Assembly: GCF_021117365.1 (NCBI RefSeq)
Contig: NZ_CP088262.1
Coordinates: 1,996,001 to 2,060,000, forward strand
DNA from: Nocardioides sp. cx-173
GTDB taxonomy: Bacteria; Actinomycetota; Actinomycetes; Propionibacteriales; Nocardioidaceae
Reading direction: 5' to 3'
Length of the DNA stretch: 64,000 nt
The notes below the pieces were generated by a model. The model was not told the origin of the DNA and searched no databases. It was given only the letters and a program-made list of their open reading frames with translations. This document shows positions 12,806 to 22,006 of the stretch, piece by piece. Position 1 is the stretch's first letter; each line of letters opens with the position of its first letter. The translations under genes were made by a program, and so were the position numbers.

Positions 12806-13351
12806 ATGCCCATCCAGCCCATCCGGCTCTTCGGTGACCCCGTGCTGCGCAAGCCAGCGCTCGAGGTCGTCGACTTCGACAAGGAGCTGCGCAGGCTGGT
12901 GGAGGACCTCACCGAGACCATGCTCGCCGCGCCCGGCGCCGGGCTCGCCGCACCTCAGATCGGGGTGGGGCTGCGGGTCTTCACCTGGAACGTCGACGGC
13001 GAGGTGGGCCACCTGGTCAACCCCACGCTCGACCTGTCCAGCGAGCTGCAGGACGGTCCCGAGGGCTGCCTGTCGCTCCCGGAGCTGACCTACGACTGCA
13101 AGCGCGCGCTGTCGGTGGTGGCGCGCGGGTTCGACGTGCACGGCGAGCCGGTCGTCATCGAGGGCTCGGACCTCCTGGCGCGCGCCCTGCAGCACGAGAC
13201 CGACCACCTCGACGGGGTCCTGTTCATCGACCGGCTGGACCGGGAGGCGCGCAAGGCCGCGATGCGTGAGATCCGGGAGTCGGAGTGGTTCGGGCTCGAG
13301 CAGCCCGTCGTCAAGGTCAGCCCGCACGCGACTCGCGGGCTCGGCCTCTGA
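12806..13351 (+). CDS. def: Peptide deformylase
   Basis: Removes the formyl group from nascent proteins. All three metal/active-site motifs are intact: [10 protein letters not shown] (about residues 47-56), EGCLSLP with the metal-binding Cys, and QHETDHLDG with both His ligands and the catalytic Glu. The length of 181 residues is normal. It is paired with fmt, which adds the formyl group to initiator tRNA; the def stop overlaps the fmt start (TGATG). Confidence 0.97.
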   Translation: MPIQPIRLFGDPVLRKPALEVVDFDKELRRLVEDLTETMLAAPGAGLAAPQIGVGLRVFTWNVDGEVGHLVNPTLDLSSELQDGPEGCLSLPELTYDCKRALSVVARGFDVHGEPVVIEGSDLLARALQHETDHLDGVLFIDRLDREARKAAMREIRESEWFGLEQPVVKVSPHATRGLGL

Positions 13352-14292
13352 TGCGGCTGGTCTTCGCCGGCACCCCGGACGTCGCGCTGCCCTCGCTCGA
13401 GGCCCTCGCGGAGTCCGACCACGAGCTGGTCGGGGTCGTCACGCGTCCCGACGCCCCCTCCGGTCGCGGGCGCCGGCTAGTCGCCAGCCCCGTGGCGCAA
13501 CGGGCGGAGGAGCTCGGCCTGCCGGTCCTCAAGCCCGACCACCCGCGAGACCCGGCGTTCCAGGAGTCGCTGCGCGCGCTGGAGCCGGACTGCTGCCCGG
13601 TCGTCGCGTACGGCGCGCTGCTGCCGCAGTCGGCCCTCGACATCCCGGTGCACGGCTGGGTCAACCTGCACTTCTCGTGCCTGCCCGCGTGGCGCGGGGC
13701 GGCCCCGGTGCAGCACGCGATCTGGGCCGGCGACGAGGTCACCGGCGCCACGACGTTCCGCATCGTCAAGGAGCTGGACGCCGGGCCGACGTTCGGGGTG
13801 ATGACCGAGCGGATCCGCCCGCGCGACACCGCGGGGGACCTGCTCGCCCGCCTGGCCGAGGGCGGCGCCGGGCTGCTGGTCGCGACGCTCGACGGGCTCG
13901 CCGACGGCTCGATCGTGGCCCGCGAGCAGGAGGCCGACGGCGTCACCTTCGCCCCCAAGATCTCGGTCGAGGACGCCCGCGTCGACTGGCAGGTCCCCGG
14001 CCACCTGCTCGACCGCCAGATCCGTGCCTGCACGCCGGCGCCGGGAGCCTGGTCGACCTTCGAGGGCCAGCGGCTCAAGATCGGCCCGGTCCTGGTGGTC
14101 GACGAGCAGCTGCCGGCCGGCCGGCTCGAGGTCCGCAAGGACACCGTGCTGGTGGGGACGTCGACGCACGCCGTCGTGCTCGGGCAGGTCCAGCCGTTCG
14201 GCAAGAAGCAGATGCCGGCCGCCGACTGGGCGCGCGGAGCCCGCCTGGCCTCCGGTGCCCACCTGGGTGACAGCCCGGGGCAGGAAGCATGA
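13351..14292 (+). CDS. fmt: Methionyl-tRNA formyltransferase
   Basis: Formylates Met-tRNA(fMet) using 10-formyltetrahydrofolate. The N-terminal Rossmann-type domain begins [19 protein letters not shown] and holds the catalytic [20 protein letters not shown] (Asn, His) and ELDAGP (catalytic Asp), followed by [17 protein letters not shown]. The C-terminal barrel (about 205-305) binds tRNA. The usual HxSLLPxWRG reads [10 protein letters not shown] here. The length is 313 residues. The start is the ATG overlapping the def stop, and the stop overlaps the next ATG. Confidence 0.96.
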   Translation: MRLVFAGTPDVALPSLEALAESDHELVGVVTRPDAPSGRGRRLVASPVAQRAEELGLPVLKPDHPRDPAFQESLRALEPDCCPVVAYGALLPQSALDIPVHGWVNLHFSCLPAWRGAAPVQHAIWAGDEVTGATTFRIVKELDAGPTFGVMTERIRPRDTAGDLLARLAEGGAGLLVATLDGLADGSIVAREQEADGVTFAPKISVEDARVDWQVPGHLLDRQIRACTPAPGAWSTFEGQRLKIGPVLVVDEQLPAGRLEVRKDTVLVGTSTHAVVLGQVQPFGKKQMPAADWARGARLASGAHLGDSPGQEA

Positions 14293-14705
14293 GCCGCCCG
14301 GCGCGCCCCGAGGACGTCGACGACATCTGCCGCGGCCTGCCCGAGGTCGAGCTCGGGATCTCCTGGGGCGACCGCCCGACGTACAAAGTGCCGACCGGCG
14401 CCAAGGGCAAGGGCTTCGTGCTGTTCCGGGCGCCCCACCGCAGCGCGGTCGATCCGGAGACCGGAGAGATGTTCGACGACCTGCTGGTGATCATGACCGC
14501 CGACGCCGCTGAGAAGGAGGCGCTGGTCGCCGACACCTCGCTGCCGTTCTTCACGACCGACCACTTCCGCAGCTTCAACGCGGTGCTCGTGCAGCAGTCC
14601 CGGCTCGGTGAGATGAGCCGCGACGAGCTGGCCGAGGTCCTCACCGACGCCTGGGCCGCCAAGGCTCCCAAGGCGCTCGTCCGGAAGCACCTCGGCGATG
14701 GCTGA
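14289..14705 (+). CDS. MmcQ/YjbR-family protein
   Basis: A 138-residue protein that matches the YjbR/MmcQ fold, a small double-wing fold proposed to bind DNA; its biological role is not established. Recognisable features are the early [19 protein letters not shown], a central hydrophobic strand block, LPFFTTDHF and the C-terminal [17 protein letters not shown] helix. It overlaps fmt by 4 bases (ATGA) and rsmB by 8, so it belongs to the def-fmt-rsmB transcription unit. Confidence 0.8.
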   Translation: MSRPARPEDVDDICRGLPEVELGISWGDRPTYKVPTGAKGKGFVLFRAPHRSAVDPETGEMFDDLLVIMTADAAEKEALVADTSLPFFTTDHFRSFNAVLVQQSRLGEMSRDELAEVLTDAWAAKAPKALVRKHLGDG

Positions 14706-16080
14706 CGCCGCGTCCGAGGCGCGGCGGCCGCCCTCGCGGGCCCCGCGGGCCGAGATCGACAACGCCCGGCTGGCGGCGTACGAGGTGCTGAAGGCGGTGC
14801 GCGTCGACGGCGCCTACGCCAACCTGGTGCTGCCGGCGGTGATCCGCCACTACCGGCTCGAGCAGCGCGATGCGGCCTTCGCGACCGAGCTGGCCTCTGG
14901 GACGCTGCGGCGCCGAGGCACCTACGACGCGATCATCGCCTCGTGCGCGGACCGGCCGCTGCGCAAGATCGAGGCCAAGGTGCTCGACGCCCTGCGCCTG
15001 GGCGCCCACCAGCTGCTGTCCATGCGCGTGCCCGACCACGCCGCGATCAGCACCTCGGTCAGCCTCGTGCGCACCAAGGGCAGCTCGGGGGCGGGCAACT
15101 TCGCCAACGCCGTCCTGCGCCGCGTCGCGGAGCACGACCTGGACACCTGGATCGGCAAGGTGGCTCCCGCCAAGCCGCCCAGCCGCTACGCCGAGGTCGC
15201 GTTCAGCCACCCCGCCTGGATCGTCGACGAGCTGCGCAAGGCGGTGGGGGAGGCCGAGCTGCACGCGGCGCTCGCCGCGGACAACGTGCCCCCGCGCGTG
15301 ACCCTCGTGGCGCGCCCCGGCCGGGCCACCGTCGCCGAGCTGCCGGGCACCCCTACGGCGTACTCGCCGTACGGCGTGGTGCTCGAGGGCGGTGACCCCG
15401 GCGCGGTGCCGGCCGTGGCCGAGGGCCGGGCGGGCGTGCAGGACGAGGGCTCCCAGCTGGTCGCGGCGCTGCTGGCCGGGGCGCCCCTGGACGGGCCGGA
15501 CCGCCGCTGGCTGGACCTGTGCGCGGGACCGGGCGGCAAGTCCGCGCTGCTCGCCGCGCTCGCGGCCGAGCGCGGCGCCGGGCTGGTCGCGGTGGAGCGC
15601 CAGCACCACCGCTCGCGGCTGGTGGCGCGCAACCTGGAGGGTGCGGCCGGGGTCGTGGGCGTCGTCACGGCCGACGGCACCGCCTCGCCCGTGCGTGCCG
15701 GCAGCGTCGACCGGGTCCTGGTCGACGCGCCCTGCACCGGCCTGGGCGCTCTGCGCCGCCGGCCGGAGGCGCGCTGGCGGCGCCGCGCCGACGACCTGTT
15801 CACGCTGGTGCTGCTGCAGCGGCAGCTGGTGGCGTCGGCCATCGACGCCGCGCGTAGCGGGGGACTGGTGCTCTATGCCACCTGCTCGCCCGTGCGTGCC
15901 GAGACCGACGACGTGGTCACCTCGGTCCTGCGCCAGCGCGACGACGTGGTCCTCGAGGACGCCCGGGCGCTGCTGCCCCAGGTGCCCGACTGCGACGGGC
16001 CGCTGCCCGGCACCGTGCAGCTGTGGCCGCACCGGCATGGCACCGACGCGATGTTCATGGCGCTGTTCCGTAAGGTCTGA
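14698..16080 (+). CDS. rsmB: 16S rRNA m5C967 methyltransferase, RsmB/Sun family
   Basis: A 460-residue RNA cytosine-5 methyltransferase. The N-terminal NusB-like RNA-binding domain (about 20-165) contains AAFATELASGTLRRRGTYDAI. The catalytic domain has the SAM loop DLCAGPGGKSALLAAL, motif IV VDAPCTGLGALRRRPEARWR with the releasing Cys, and motif VI YATCSP with the nucleophilic Cys. ATG start; it overlaps the preceding gene by 8 bases and is followed 3 bases later by the polymerase-domain gene. Confidence 0.94.
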   Translation: MADAASEARRPPSRAPRAEIDNARLAAYEVLKAVRVDGAYANLVLPAVIRHYRLEQRDAAFATELASGTLRRRGTYDAIIASCADRPLRKIEAKVLDALRLGAHQLLSMRVPDHAAISTSVSLVRTKGSSGAGNFANAVLRRVAEHDLDTWIGKVAPAKPPSRYAEVAFSHPAWIVDELRKAVGEAELHAALAADNVPPRVTLVARPGRATVAELPGTPTAYSPYGVVLEGGDPGAVPAVAEGRAGVQDEGSQLVAALLAGAPLDGPDRRWLDLCAGPGGKSALLAALAAERGAGLVAVERQHHRSRLVARNLEGAAGVVGVVTADGTASPVRAGSVDRVLVDAPCTGLGALRRRPEARWRRRADDLFTLVLLQRQLVASAIDAARSGGLVLYATCSPVRAETDDVVTSVLRQRDDVVLEDARALLPQVPDCDGPLPGTVQLWPHRHGTDAMFMALFRKV

Positions 16081-16083
16081 GCC

Positions 16084-17043
16084 ATGGCCAGCTCGCCGCC
16101 CGCGCTCGAGATCGAGGTCGACGACCGGGTCGTGCGCGTCAGCAACCCCGACCGCGTGTACTTCCCCGAGTCCGGCGCCACCAAGGCCGACCTCGTCGAC
16201 TACTACCTCGCGGTGGGGCCGGGCATCGTCAACGCGCTCTTCGAGCGGCCGTGCATGCTGCACCGCTTCCCGAAGGGCCTCGCGGGGGAGAAGGTGCACC
16301 AGAAGCGGCTCCCGCAGGGGGCGCCGCCGTGGGTGGAGACCGTGCGGCTGCACTTCCCGCGGTGGAACCGCACCGCCGACGAGCTGTGCGTCACCGAGCT
16401 CGGCAGCGTGATCTGGGCGGTCCAGATGTCGACGGTGGAGTTCCACCCCTGGAACAGCCGCCGTGAGGACCCGGAGAGTCCCGACGAGTGGCGCATCGAC
16501 CTCGACCCGGGTCCGCTGTCGGACTTCGCGCAGGTCCAGCGCGTCGCGCACGTCGCGCACGAGGTCCTCGACGAGCTGGGGGCGGTCGGCTACCCCAAGA
16601 CCAGCGGCGGCTCGGGCATGCACGTCTACGTGCGCATCCGCCCCGACCACGGCCACAAGGCCGTACGCCGGGCCGCCCTGGCGTTCGCCCGGGAGGTCGA
16701 GCGACGCGCGCCGGACGACGTGACCACCACCTGGTGGCGCAAGGACCGCGATCCCCATCAGCTCTTCGTCGACTACAACCAGAACGCTCGCGACCACACC
16801 ATCGCGGCGGCGTACTCGGTGCGCGGTCTGCCCGACGCCCGGGTCTCCGCGCCGATCCGCTGGGACGAGGTCGACGACTGCGACCCGCGCGACTTCACGA
16901 TCTTCACCGTCCCCGCCCGCTTCGCCGAGCTCGGCGACCTCCATGACGGCATCGACGGGGACGTGTTCGACATCGCGCCGCTGCTGGAGTGGGCCGACCG
17001 CGACGAGCGGGAGGGTGCCGAGACTCCGGAGGAGCCGGAGTGA
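16084..17043 (+). CDS. Stand-alone LigD-type polymerase/primase domain protein
   Basis: A 319-residue protein of the archaeo-eukaryotic primase superfamily, like the polymerase domain of LigD used in bacterial end joining. Seen are the N-terminal VSNPDRVYFPESGATKADLVDYY, the metal-binding Asp pair in RIDLDPGP, PKTSGGSGMHVYVRI with the nucleotide-binding His, and LFVDYNQNARDHTIAAAYSVRG. There is no ligase or nuclease domain and no Ku gene in the window, so it may work with partners elsewhere or in another gap-filling role. ATG start 3 bases after rsmB. Confidence 0.88.
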   Translation: MASSPPALEIEVDDRVVRVSNPDRVYFPESGATKADLVDYYLAVGPGIVNALFERPCMLHRFPKGLAGEKVHQKRLPQGAPPWVETVRLHFPRWNRTADELCVTELGSVIWAVQMSTVEFHPWNSRREDPESPDEWRIDLDPGPLSDFAQVQRVAHVAHEVLDELGAVGYPKTSGGSGMHVYVRIRPDHGHKAVRRAALAFAREVERRAPDDVTTTWWRKDRDPHQLFVDYNQNARDHTIAAAYSVRGLPDARVSAPIRWDEVDDCDPRDFTIFTVPARFAELGDLHDGIDGDVFDIAPLLEWADRDEREGAETPEEPE

Positions 17044-17320
17044 GCAGGGTTATCAGCAGACGCTGAAAAACCTGTGGTTACGGGCCGGAACAACGCCCCA
17101 GAACCACAGGCAAAGGCCCGGAAGCCGGCGCTGAGGCCGCGCGGGCCGACTAGGGCGGACACGACGCTTCGGGGTGAGGTTGGTGCGCCGGGCCCGGGGT
17201 ATCGGGCGCTCGTGACCTCACTCGACCACGACCCGGCCACCCTCGCTGACACCGCGCGTGTCGCTGGAGGTCGTCGAGGAGCGAGGCCTCCTCGCGCCGG
17301 CGTAGCTCCGGGCCGGCGGG
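17044..17320. other. Gap between convergent genes
   Basis: No convincing gene in these 277 bases. The left end carries a nested hairpin (17071-17110). The rest is GC-rich with short local repeats; open frames here continue into the antisense of the gamma-glutamyltransferase and lack a ribosome binding site. It may hold a degraded remnant. Confidence 0.6.
17071..17110. terminator. Nested hairpin between convergent genes
   Basis: CCTGTGGTT (17071-17079) pairs perfectly with AACCACAGG (17102-17110), and within the loop GGGC (17082-17085) pairs with GCCC (17095-17098). It is 27 bases after the polymerase-domain gene and could stop transcription toward the convergent gene. There is no U-tract. 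Confidence 0.45.
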
Positions 17321-19195
17321 TCAGCGGCGCGCCTTCCGGACGACGTACGCCGCTCCGCCGCCGCGGCGGTCCGGCTCGGCGACCACCACGAGCCGGCCGC
17401 GGGGGCCGAAGCGGATCGCCGTCGCGGCGCCGATCTCGGAGGCGCTGGTCAGCCCGTCGCCCGACGGCACCAGGTCGTGGCCGTGGAGGTCCTCGAGGAC
17501 GGCGCCGTAGGCCGCGATGAAGTCCGGCTCCGCGGTGACCGTCGCGGTGTTGCGCTGCGAGGCACGCGGGGCGGCGATGGCCTCTGGCAGCGACATGCCC
17601 CGGTCCAGGTGGTTGACCAGCATCTGCAGCACGGTGGTGATGATCGTGGAGCCGCCCGGAGAGCCGAGGGCGAGGTAGGGTCGGCCGTTCTTCAGCACGA
17701 TCGTCGGCGACATCGAGGAGCGGGGCCGCTTGCCGGGCTGGATGCGGTTCGGGTCGTCGGCGGCGTAGACGGTGGAGAAGTCGGTCAGCTCGTTGTTGAG
17801 CAGGAAGCCGCGGCCGGGGACCACCATGCCCGAGCCGCCCGTCTGCTCGATGGTCAGCGTGTACTCCACGACGTCGCCCCACCGGTCAGTGACGGTGAGG
17901 TTCGTCGTCGAGATGTTCTCGGTGTCGGTCTCGGGCTGTCCGGCGCGGGCCGGTCCACACGCCCCGTCGTAGTCGCGCACGTCCCCGGGCGCGGTCGGCT
18001 TGGCGATCGCGGTGTCACCGATCGCGCAGGCGCGCTCGCGAGCGAACCGGTCGTCGAGCAGCCGGCGCAGCGGCACCCGCACCTTCGTCGGGTCGCCGAC
18101 GTACTCGCCCCGGTCCGCGAACGCGAGGGCGCTGGCCTCGAGGTAGTGGTGCAGCGCCTCGCCGTCGTCCATCCCGCGCAGGTCGAAGCGCTCCAGGATG
18201 TTCAGCGCCTCGCCGACGGTCGAGCCGCCGCTCGAGGACGGCGCCATGCCGTAGACCTCGTAGCCGCGGTAGCGGATCTTGGTCGGGCGCTGCTCGCGGA
18301 CCCGGTAGTCGCGCAGGTCGCGGGCGGTGAGGTAGCCCCGCGGCACCGGCAGCGTGGTGCTCTTGCTCGTGGGCGGGCGCTGGACGGTCTTGGCGATCTG
18401 GCGGGCGAGCGGGCCGCGGTAGAAGCCGTCGCGTACGCCGAGCCGCGCCAGGCGGGTCAGCGTGCGGGCCAGGTCGGGGTTGCGGAACGTCGAGCCGACC
18501 TTCGGCAGGCGGCCCTTCGGCAGGAACAATCGTCGCGTGGCGGGGAACGCCTCGAACCGCTCGCGGTTGTCCTCCGTCTGCTGGCGGAACGTGCGGTCCA
18601 CCCGGAAACCCTCTCGGGCCAGCCGGATCGACGGGGCCAGCGCGTCGGGGAGCGACCAGGTGCCCCAGCGCCGCAGGGCCCGCTGCCAGGTCAGCGGGGT
18701 GCCCGGCGTGCCCACCGAGACGCCGCTGGTCACCAGGTCGGGCGTGAACGGGTACGGCTCGCCGGTGGCGGGGTCGATGAACGCGTCGCGCGGCATCCGG
18801 CGCGGTGCGGTCTCGCGCCCGTCGATGGTCTGCACCTTGCGGGTCTTCGCGTCGTAGTGGACGAAGTAGCCACCACCCCCGATGCCCGCGCTGTAGGGCT
18901 CGCTCACCCCGAGCGCCGAGGCCATGGCCACCGCCGCGTCCGTGGCGTTGCCGCCTCGGCGCAGGACCTGGATCCCGACCCGGCTGGCGTACGGGTCGAC
19001 GCTCGACACCGCGCCGCCGTAGCCGACGCTGGTGGCCGTCTTGGGCGGGTTCGGCGTCGGCGGCTGGACGCTCGTGCGCCGGTCGCGGTGGTCCTCCTCG
19101 GCGCCGGCGGCGGACGTGCCGACGGCGGCGGTGAGGCCGCCGGCCAATCCGAGCGCGACCAGGGCGGCCAGCGGGCGCTGCGGCGTACGGTTCAT
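17321..19195 (-). CDS. ggt: Gamma-glutamyltransferase, secreted
   Basis: A 624-residue Ntn-hydrolase precursor that hydrolyses or transfers gamma-glutamyl groups, for example from glutathione-like or polyglutamyl compounds. An Ala-rich signal peptide with AAGAEE near residue 33 implies export. The large subunit has GGNATDAAVAMASALGVSEPYSAGIGGGGYF, and the self-cleavage site with the nucleophilic Thr lies in ENISTTNLTV near residue 440. The small subunit keeps GFLLNNELTDFS and GSPGGSTI for substrate binding. The residue after the Thr pair is Asn, where many family members have His. ATG start; divergent from rpe. Confidence 0.92.
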   Translation of the reverse strand: MNRTPQRPLAALVALGLAGGLTAAVGTSAAGAEEDHRDRRTSVQPPTPNPPKTATSVGYGGAVSSVDPYASRVGIQVLRRGGNATDAAVAMASALGVSEPYSAGIGGGGYFVHYDAKTRKVQTIDGRETAPRRMPRDAFIDPATGEPYPFTPDLVTSGVSVGTPGTPLTWQRALRRWGTWSLPDALAPSIRLAREGFRVDRTFRQQTEDNRERFEAFPATRRLFLPKGRLPKVGSTFRNPDLARTLTRLARLGVRDGFYRGPLARQIAKTVQRPPTSKSTTLPVPRGYLTARDLRDYRVREQRPTKIRYRGYEVYGMAPSSSGGSTVGEALNILERFDLRGMDDGEALHHYLEASALAFADRGEYVGDPTKVRVPLRRLLDDRFARERACAIGDTAIAKPTAPGDVRDYDGACGPARAGQPETDTENISTTNLTVTDRWGDVVEYTLTIEQTGGSGMVVPGRGFLLNNELTDFSTVYAADDPNRIQPGKRPRSSMSPTIVLKNGRPYLALGSPGGSTIITTVLQMLVNHLDRGMSLPEAIAAPRASQRNTATVTAEPDFIAAYGAVLEDLHGHDLVPSGDGLTSASEIGAATAIRFGPRGRLVVVAEPDRRGGGAAYVVRKARR

Positions 19196-19317
19196 CGAGG
19201 TGCCTCCCGAGCTGAGGTACGGCCCACGAGCGTCGGCCGTGGCGTCCGGTGCCCCAGCCTGCCGGGCCCATGCGGGCCTGTCGACCGGCCGGGCCCGGCT
19301 CGCCCCACGCCGAGCCC

Positions 19318-19323
19318 TAGGAT
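19318..19323 (+). promoter_or_regulatory. Leaderless -10 box for rpe
   Basis: TAGGAT followed by 6 bases and the GTG of rpe, in the 134-base gap between the divergent ggt and rpe genes. No ribosome binding site precedes the GTG. Confidence 0.55.
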
Positions 19324-19329
19324 CGGGCC

Positions 19330-20046
19330 GTGGGCATCCAGATCACTCCCAGCATCCTCAACGCGGACTTCGCCCGGCTGGGCGAGGAGGTCGCGCGCAT
19401 CCCCGGGGCGGACTGGGTGCACGTCGACGTGATGGACAACCACTTCGTGCCGAACCTGACCTTCGGCCCGACGATGGTCGAGGCCGTCGCGCGCGTGAGC
19501 GACGTACCCGTCGATGCGCACCTGATGATCGAGGACGCCGACCGCCACGCGGTCACCTACGTCGAGGCCGGCGCCGGCTCGGTCACCTTCCACGTCGAGG
19601 CCGCGACGGCCCCGGTGCGCCTGGCCCGGGAGATCCGCGCCGCGGGCGCACGCGCCAGCATGGCCCTGCGGCCGGCGACGCCGATCGCGCCCTACGAGGA
19701 CCTGCTGCCCGAGCTCGACATGCTGCTGATCATGACGGTGGAGCCGGGCTTCGGGGGCCAGAAGTTCCTCGACCTGTGCCTGCCCAAGATCCGCGCCGCC
19801 CGCGCGATGCTCGACCGCCACGGCATCGAGACCTGGCTGCAGGTCGACGGGGGAGTCTCCCTGGAGACCATCGAGCGCTGCGCCGAGGCCGGCGCCGACA
19901 CCTTCGTCGCCGGCTCGGCCGTCTACTCCGCCGACGACCCCGACCGCATGGTCGCCGCGCTGCGTGCCGCCGCCGAGGCCGCCGCTCCGTCATCGACCCG
20001 TCACCAACTCGCGCCTTCTCCCGCTGACCCGTCAGAAAGTTTCTGA
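19330..20046 (+). CDS. rpe: Ribulose-phosphate 3-epimerase
   Basis: Interconverts ribulose 5-phosphate and xylulose 5-phosphate. The TIM barrel shows [17 protein letters not shown], the metal ligands in [37 protein letters not shown] and [10 protein letters not shown], and the phosphate site near [12 protein letters not shown]. The last 20 or so residues are not family-like: the frame runs into a dispersed palindrome, whose left arm encodes the final ADPSESF and whose right arm contributes the TGA. The insertion therefore seems to have replaced or extended the original C-terminus. Leaderless-type GTG start. Confidence 0.95.
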   Translation: MGIQITPSILNADFARLGEEVARIPGADWVHVDVMDNHFVPNLTFGPTMVEAVARVSDVPVDAHLMIEDADRHAVTYVEAGAGSVTFHVEAATAPVRLAREIRAAGARASMALRPATPIAPYEDLLPELDMLLIMTVEPGFGGQKFLDLCLPKIRAARAMLDRHGIETWLQVDGGVSLETIERCAEAGADTFVAGSAVYSADDPDRMVAALRAAAEAAAPSSTRHQLAPSPADPSESF

Positions 20047-20060
20047 CGGGTCAGCGGGAG
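20018..20060. repeat. Dispersed palindrome, copy B
   Basis: A perfect 21-base-pair inverted repeat around a single G at 20039, with the core CTGACCCGTCAGAAA. A related half-unit, GACCCGTCA, precedes it at 19995-20003, as it does before copy C. The left arm is the coding end of rpe and the right arm contains the rpe stop codon. It precedes the FMN riboswitch leader, so it may also terminate rpe transcription. Confidence 0.9.
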
Positions 20061-20132
20061 GGCCGGGATGTGGGCACCTGTGTCGGGGCGCATCGGGCAT
20101 GTGGCAGGCTGTTCCCGACGAGTTCTCAACTC

Positions 20133-20258
20133 GCGTGCTCTGGGGTCGGTGTAATTCCGAGCCGGCGGTGAAAGTCCGCGACCCGGTCACAGCCTGTGGC
20201 CGGTTGATCAGGTGAAACTCCTGGACCGACGGTGAAAGTCCGGATGGGAAGCGCACGC
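20133..20258 (+). ncRNA. FMN riboswitch (RFN element)
   Basis: Matches the RFN consensus along its length: GGGGTCGGTGTAATTCCGA, CCGGCGGTGAAAGTCCGCGA, the variable arm, GGCCGGTTGATCAGGTGAAA, and CCGACGGTGAAAGTCCGGATG. The closing helix P1 pairs GCGTGC (20133-20138) with GCACGC (20253-20258). It binds flavin mononucleotide and controls the riboflavin operon that starts 78 bases downstream. Confidence 0.95.
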
Positions 20259-20288
20259 AGGCGACGTCGGTGCCCGTGAGGCGCCAGC

Positions 20289-20336
20289 GTGGCCGTCGGC
20301 CCCGGAGTCCGCGACCGGACACGAGGGGCCAGCCAC
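20289..20336 (+). promoter_or_regulatory. Riboswitch expression platform sequestering the ribD ribosome binding site
   Basis: GTGGC (20289-20293) pairs with GCCAC (20332-20336), GGCCCC (20298-20303) with GGGGCC (20325-20330), and GTCCG (20307-20311) with CGGAC (20316-20320). The right side contains the ribD ribosome binding site GAGGGG (20323-20328) and ends next to the ATG. This points to translational control by the riboswitch. Confidence 0.65.
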
Positions 20337-21389
20337 ATGAGCGTGACCGCAGCCGAGCGGACCGCGATGCTGCGCGCCCTCGAGCTGGCCGCGACGCCCG
20401 GTGTCCCGCTCGGCCCGAACCCGCGGGTCGGCTGCGTGCTGCTCGCCGACGACGGCCGCATGGTCGCCGAGGGCTTCCACCGCGGTGCCGGTACGCCGCA
20501 CGCGGAGGCCGACGCCCTCGCCCGCGCCGGTGCCGCCGCCCGCGGCAGCACCGCCGTGGTGACGCTCGAGCCATGCAACCACACCGGCCGCACCGGACCC
20601 TGCGCCCAGGCGCTCGTCGCCGCCGGCGTACGGCGGGTGGTGTTCGCGCAGCCCGACCCCAACCCGGTCGCCGCCGGGGGAGCGGACACGCTGCTGGCCG
20701 CGGGCGTCGAGGTGGAGAGCGGGCTCCTGGAGGAGGAGAGCCGCGCCCTCAACCGGGTGTGGACCTTCGCCACGGAGCGCGGGCGCCCGTTCGTGACCTG
20801 GAAGTTCGCGACCACGCTGGACGGTCGCAGCGCGGCTCCCGACGGCACCTCTCGCTGGGTGTCCGGGCTCGCTGCCCGCCGCGACAGCCATCGCCTGCGC
20901 GCCCTGTGCGACGTGATGCTGGTCGGCACCAACACCGTGGCCGTGGACGACCCGCGGCTCACGGTCCGCGACGAGCACGACCGGCCGCTGCCGACCCAGC
21001 CGCTGCGCGTCGTGATGGGCGAGCGCGACGTGGAGCACGACCGCCGGATCTTCGACGAGACGCAGCCGGGCGGGAGCCTGCACCTGCGCACCCGCGACCC
21101 GCGGACCGCGCTCGCCGAGCTCCGGGCACGCGAGCGCCAGCACGTGTTCCTCGAGGGGGGCCCCACGCTGGCGGCGGCGTTCCTGCGGGCCGGACTGGTC
21201 GACGAGATCGTCGCCTACGTGGCGCCGATGCTGCTCGGGGCCGGCCGCAGCGCCGTGGGCGACCTCGGGATCACCACGATCGCCGACGCGTTGCGGCCCG
21301 TGGTCACCGACGTGACGGTCCTGCCGGGCCTCGACGGCGAGCAGCCCGACGTCCGTCTCACCATGACCCCCCAGGAGAGGGAGACCTGA
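20337..21389 (+). CDS. ribD: Bifunctional riboflavin pyrimidine deaminase/reductase
   Basis: Deaminates then reduces the GTP-derived pyrimidine in riboflavin synthesis. The N-terminal zinc deaminase has [18 protein letters not shown] (zinc His and catalytic Glu) and [12 protein letters not shown] (zinc Cys pair). The C-terminal reductase (from about 145) has [26 protein letters not shown] with DDPRLTVR, and the NADPH-binding [11 protein letters not shown]. The ATG at 20337 follows GAGGGG by 8 bases; an upstream GTG in frame lies inside the expression-platform hairpin and is rejected. It overlaps ribE by TGATG. Confidence 0.96.
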   Translation: MSVTAAERTAMLRALELAATPGVPLGPNPRVGCVLLADDGRMVAEGFHRGAGTPHAEADALARAGAAARGSTAVVTLEPCNHTGRTGPCAQALVAAGVRRVVFAQPDPNPVAAGGADTLLAAGVEVESGLLEEESRALNRVWTFATERGRPFVTWKFATTLDGRSAAPDGTSRWVSGLAARRDSHRLRALCDVMLVGTNTVAVDDPRLTVRDEHDRPLPTQPLRVVMGERDVEHDRRIFDETQPGGSLHLRTRDPRTALAELRARERQHVFLEGGPTLAAAFLRAGLVDEIVAYVAPMLLGAGRSAVGDLGITTIADALRPVVTDVTVLPGLDGEQPDVRLTMTPQERET

Positions 21390-22006
21390 TGTTCACCGGA
21401 ATCGTCGAGGAGCTCGGCACCGTCACCGCCGTCGAGGACCAGGGCGACGCCATCCGCCTCACGGTCAAGGCCGAGACCGTCCTGAGCGACGCGCAGCTCG
21501 GCGACTCGATCGCCGTCAACGGCTGCTGCCTCACCGTGGTCTCCCACGACGGCGTGGAGTGGACCGCCGACGTCATGCAGGAGACGCTCGACAAGACCAG
21601 CCTGCACGGTGTCCGGCCCGGCGACCGGGTCAACCTCGAGCGCGCGGTCACCGCGGAGAAGCGCCTCGGCGGCCACATCGTCCAGGGCCACGTCGACGGC
21701 GTCGGTCGCGTCGTACGCCGTATCCCCAGCGAGCACTGGGAGATCGTCGAGATCGAGATGCCCGCCGAGCTCGGCAGGTACCTCGTCGACAAGGGGTCCA
21801 TCACCGTCGACGGGGTCAGCCTCACCGTCGTGGAGGCCCGCGACACCACGTTCACCGTCAGCCTCATCCCCGAGACCCTCGCCCGCACCACGCTCGGCTC
21901 CCGCCGACCCGGCGACCGGGTCAACCTCGAGGTCGACATCATCGCCAAGCACGTCGAGAAGCTGCTCGGCGCCTACCAGCAGCACCCCAGCAAGGAGCAG
22001 TCATGA
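21389..22006 (+). CDS. ribE: Riboflavin synthase alpha chain
   Basis: Dismutates two lumazines to riboflavin. A 205-residue trimeric enzyme with two tandem lumazine-binding barrels. The first begins [12 protein letters not shown] and contains NGCCLTVV and [13 protein letters not shown]; the second contains [20 protein letters not shown] and [21 protein letters not shown]. Some genome annotations name this gene ribC. Both junctions are stop-start overlaps. Confidence 0.96.
   Translation: MFTGIVEELGTVTAVEDQGDAIRLTVKAETVLSDAQLGDSIAVNGCCLTVVSHDGVEWTADVMQETLDKTSLHGVRPGDRVNLERAVTAEKRLGGHIVQGHVDGVGRVVRRIPSEHWEIVEIEMPAELGRYLVDKGSITVDGVSLTVVEARDTTFTVSLIPETLARTTLGSRRPGDRVNLEVDIIAKHVEKLLGAYQQHPSKEQS

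Noticed and set aside
10673..13327. 884-codon reverse-strand open frame
   Set aside because: Antisense shadow of priA and def. Its only interesting feature is that it ends inside palindrome copy A.
14641..16944. 767-codon reverse-strand open frame
   Set aside because: Antisense shadow of rsmB and the polymerase-domain gene; His/Arg/Gly-rich translation without any domain.
17074..17520. 148-codon forward frame in the gap before ggt
   Set aside because: Starts without a ribosome binding site and continues as antisense of ggt; composition is Arg/Gly/Pro-rich as in other shadows.
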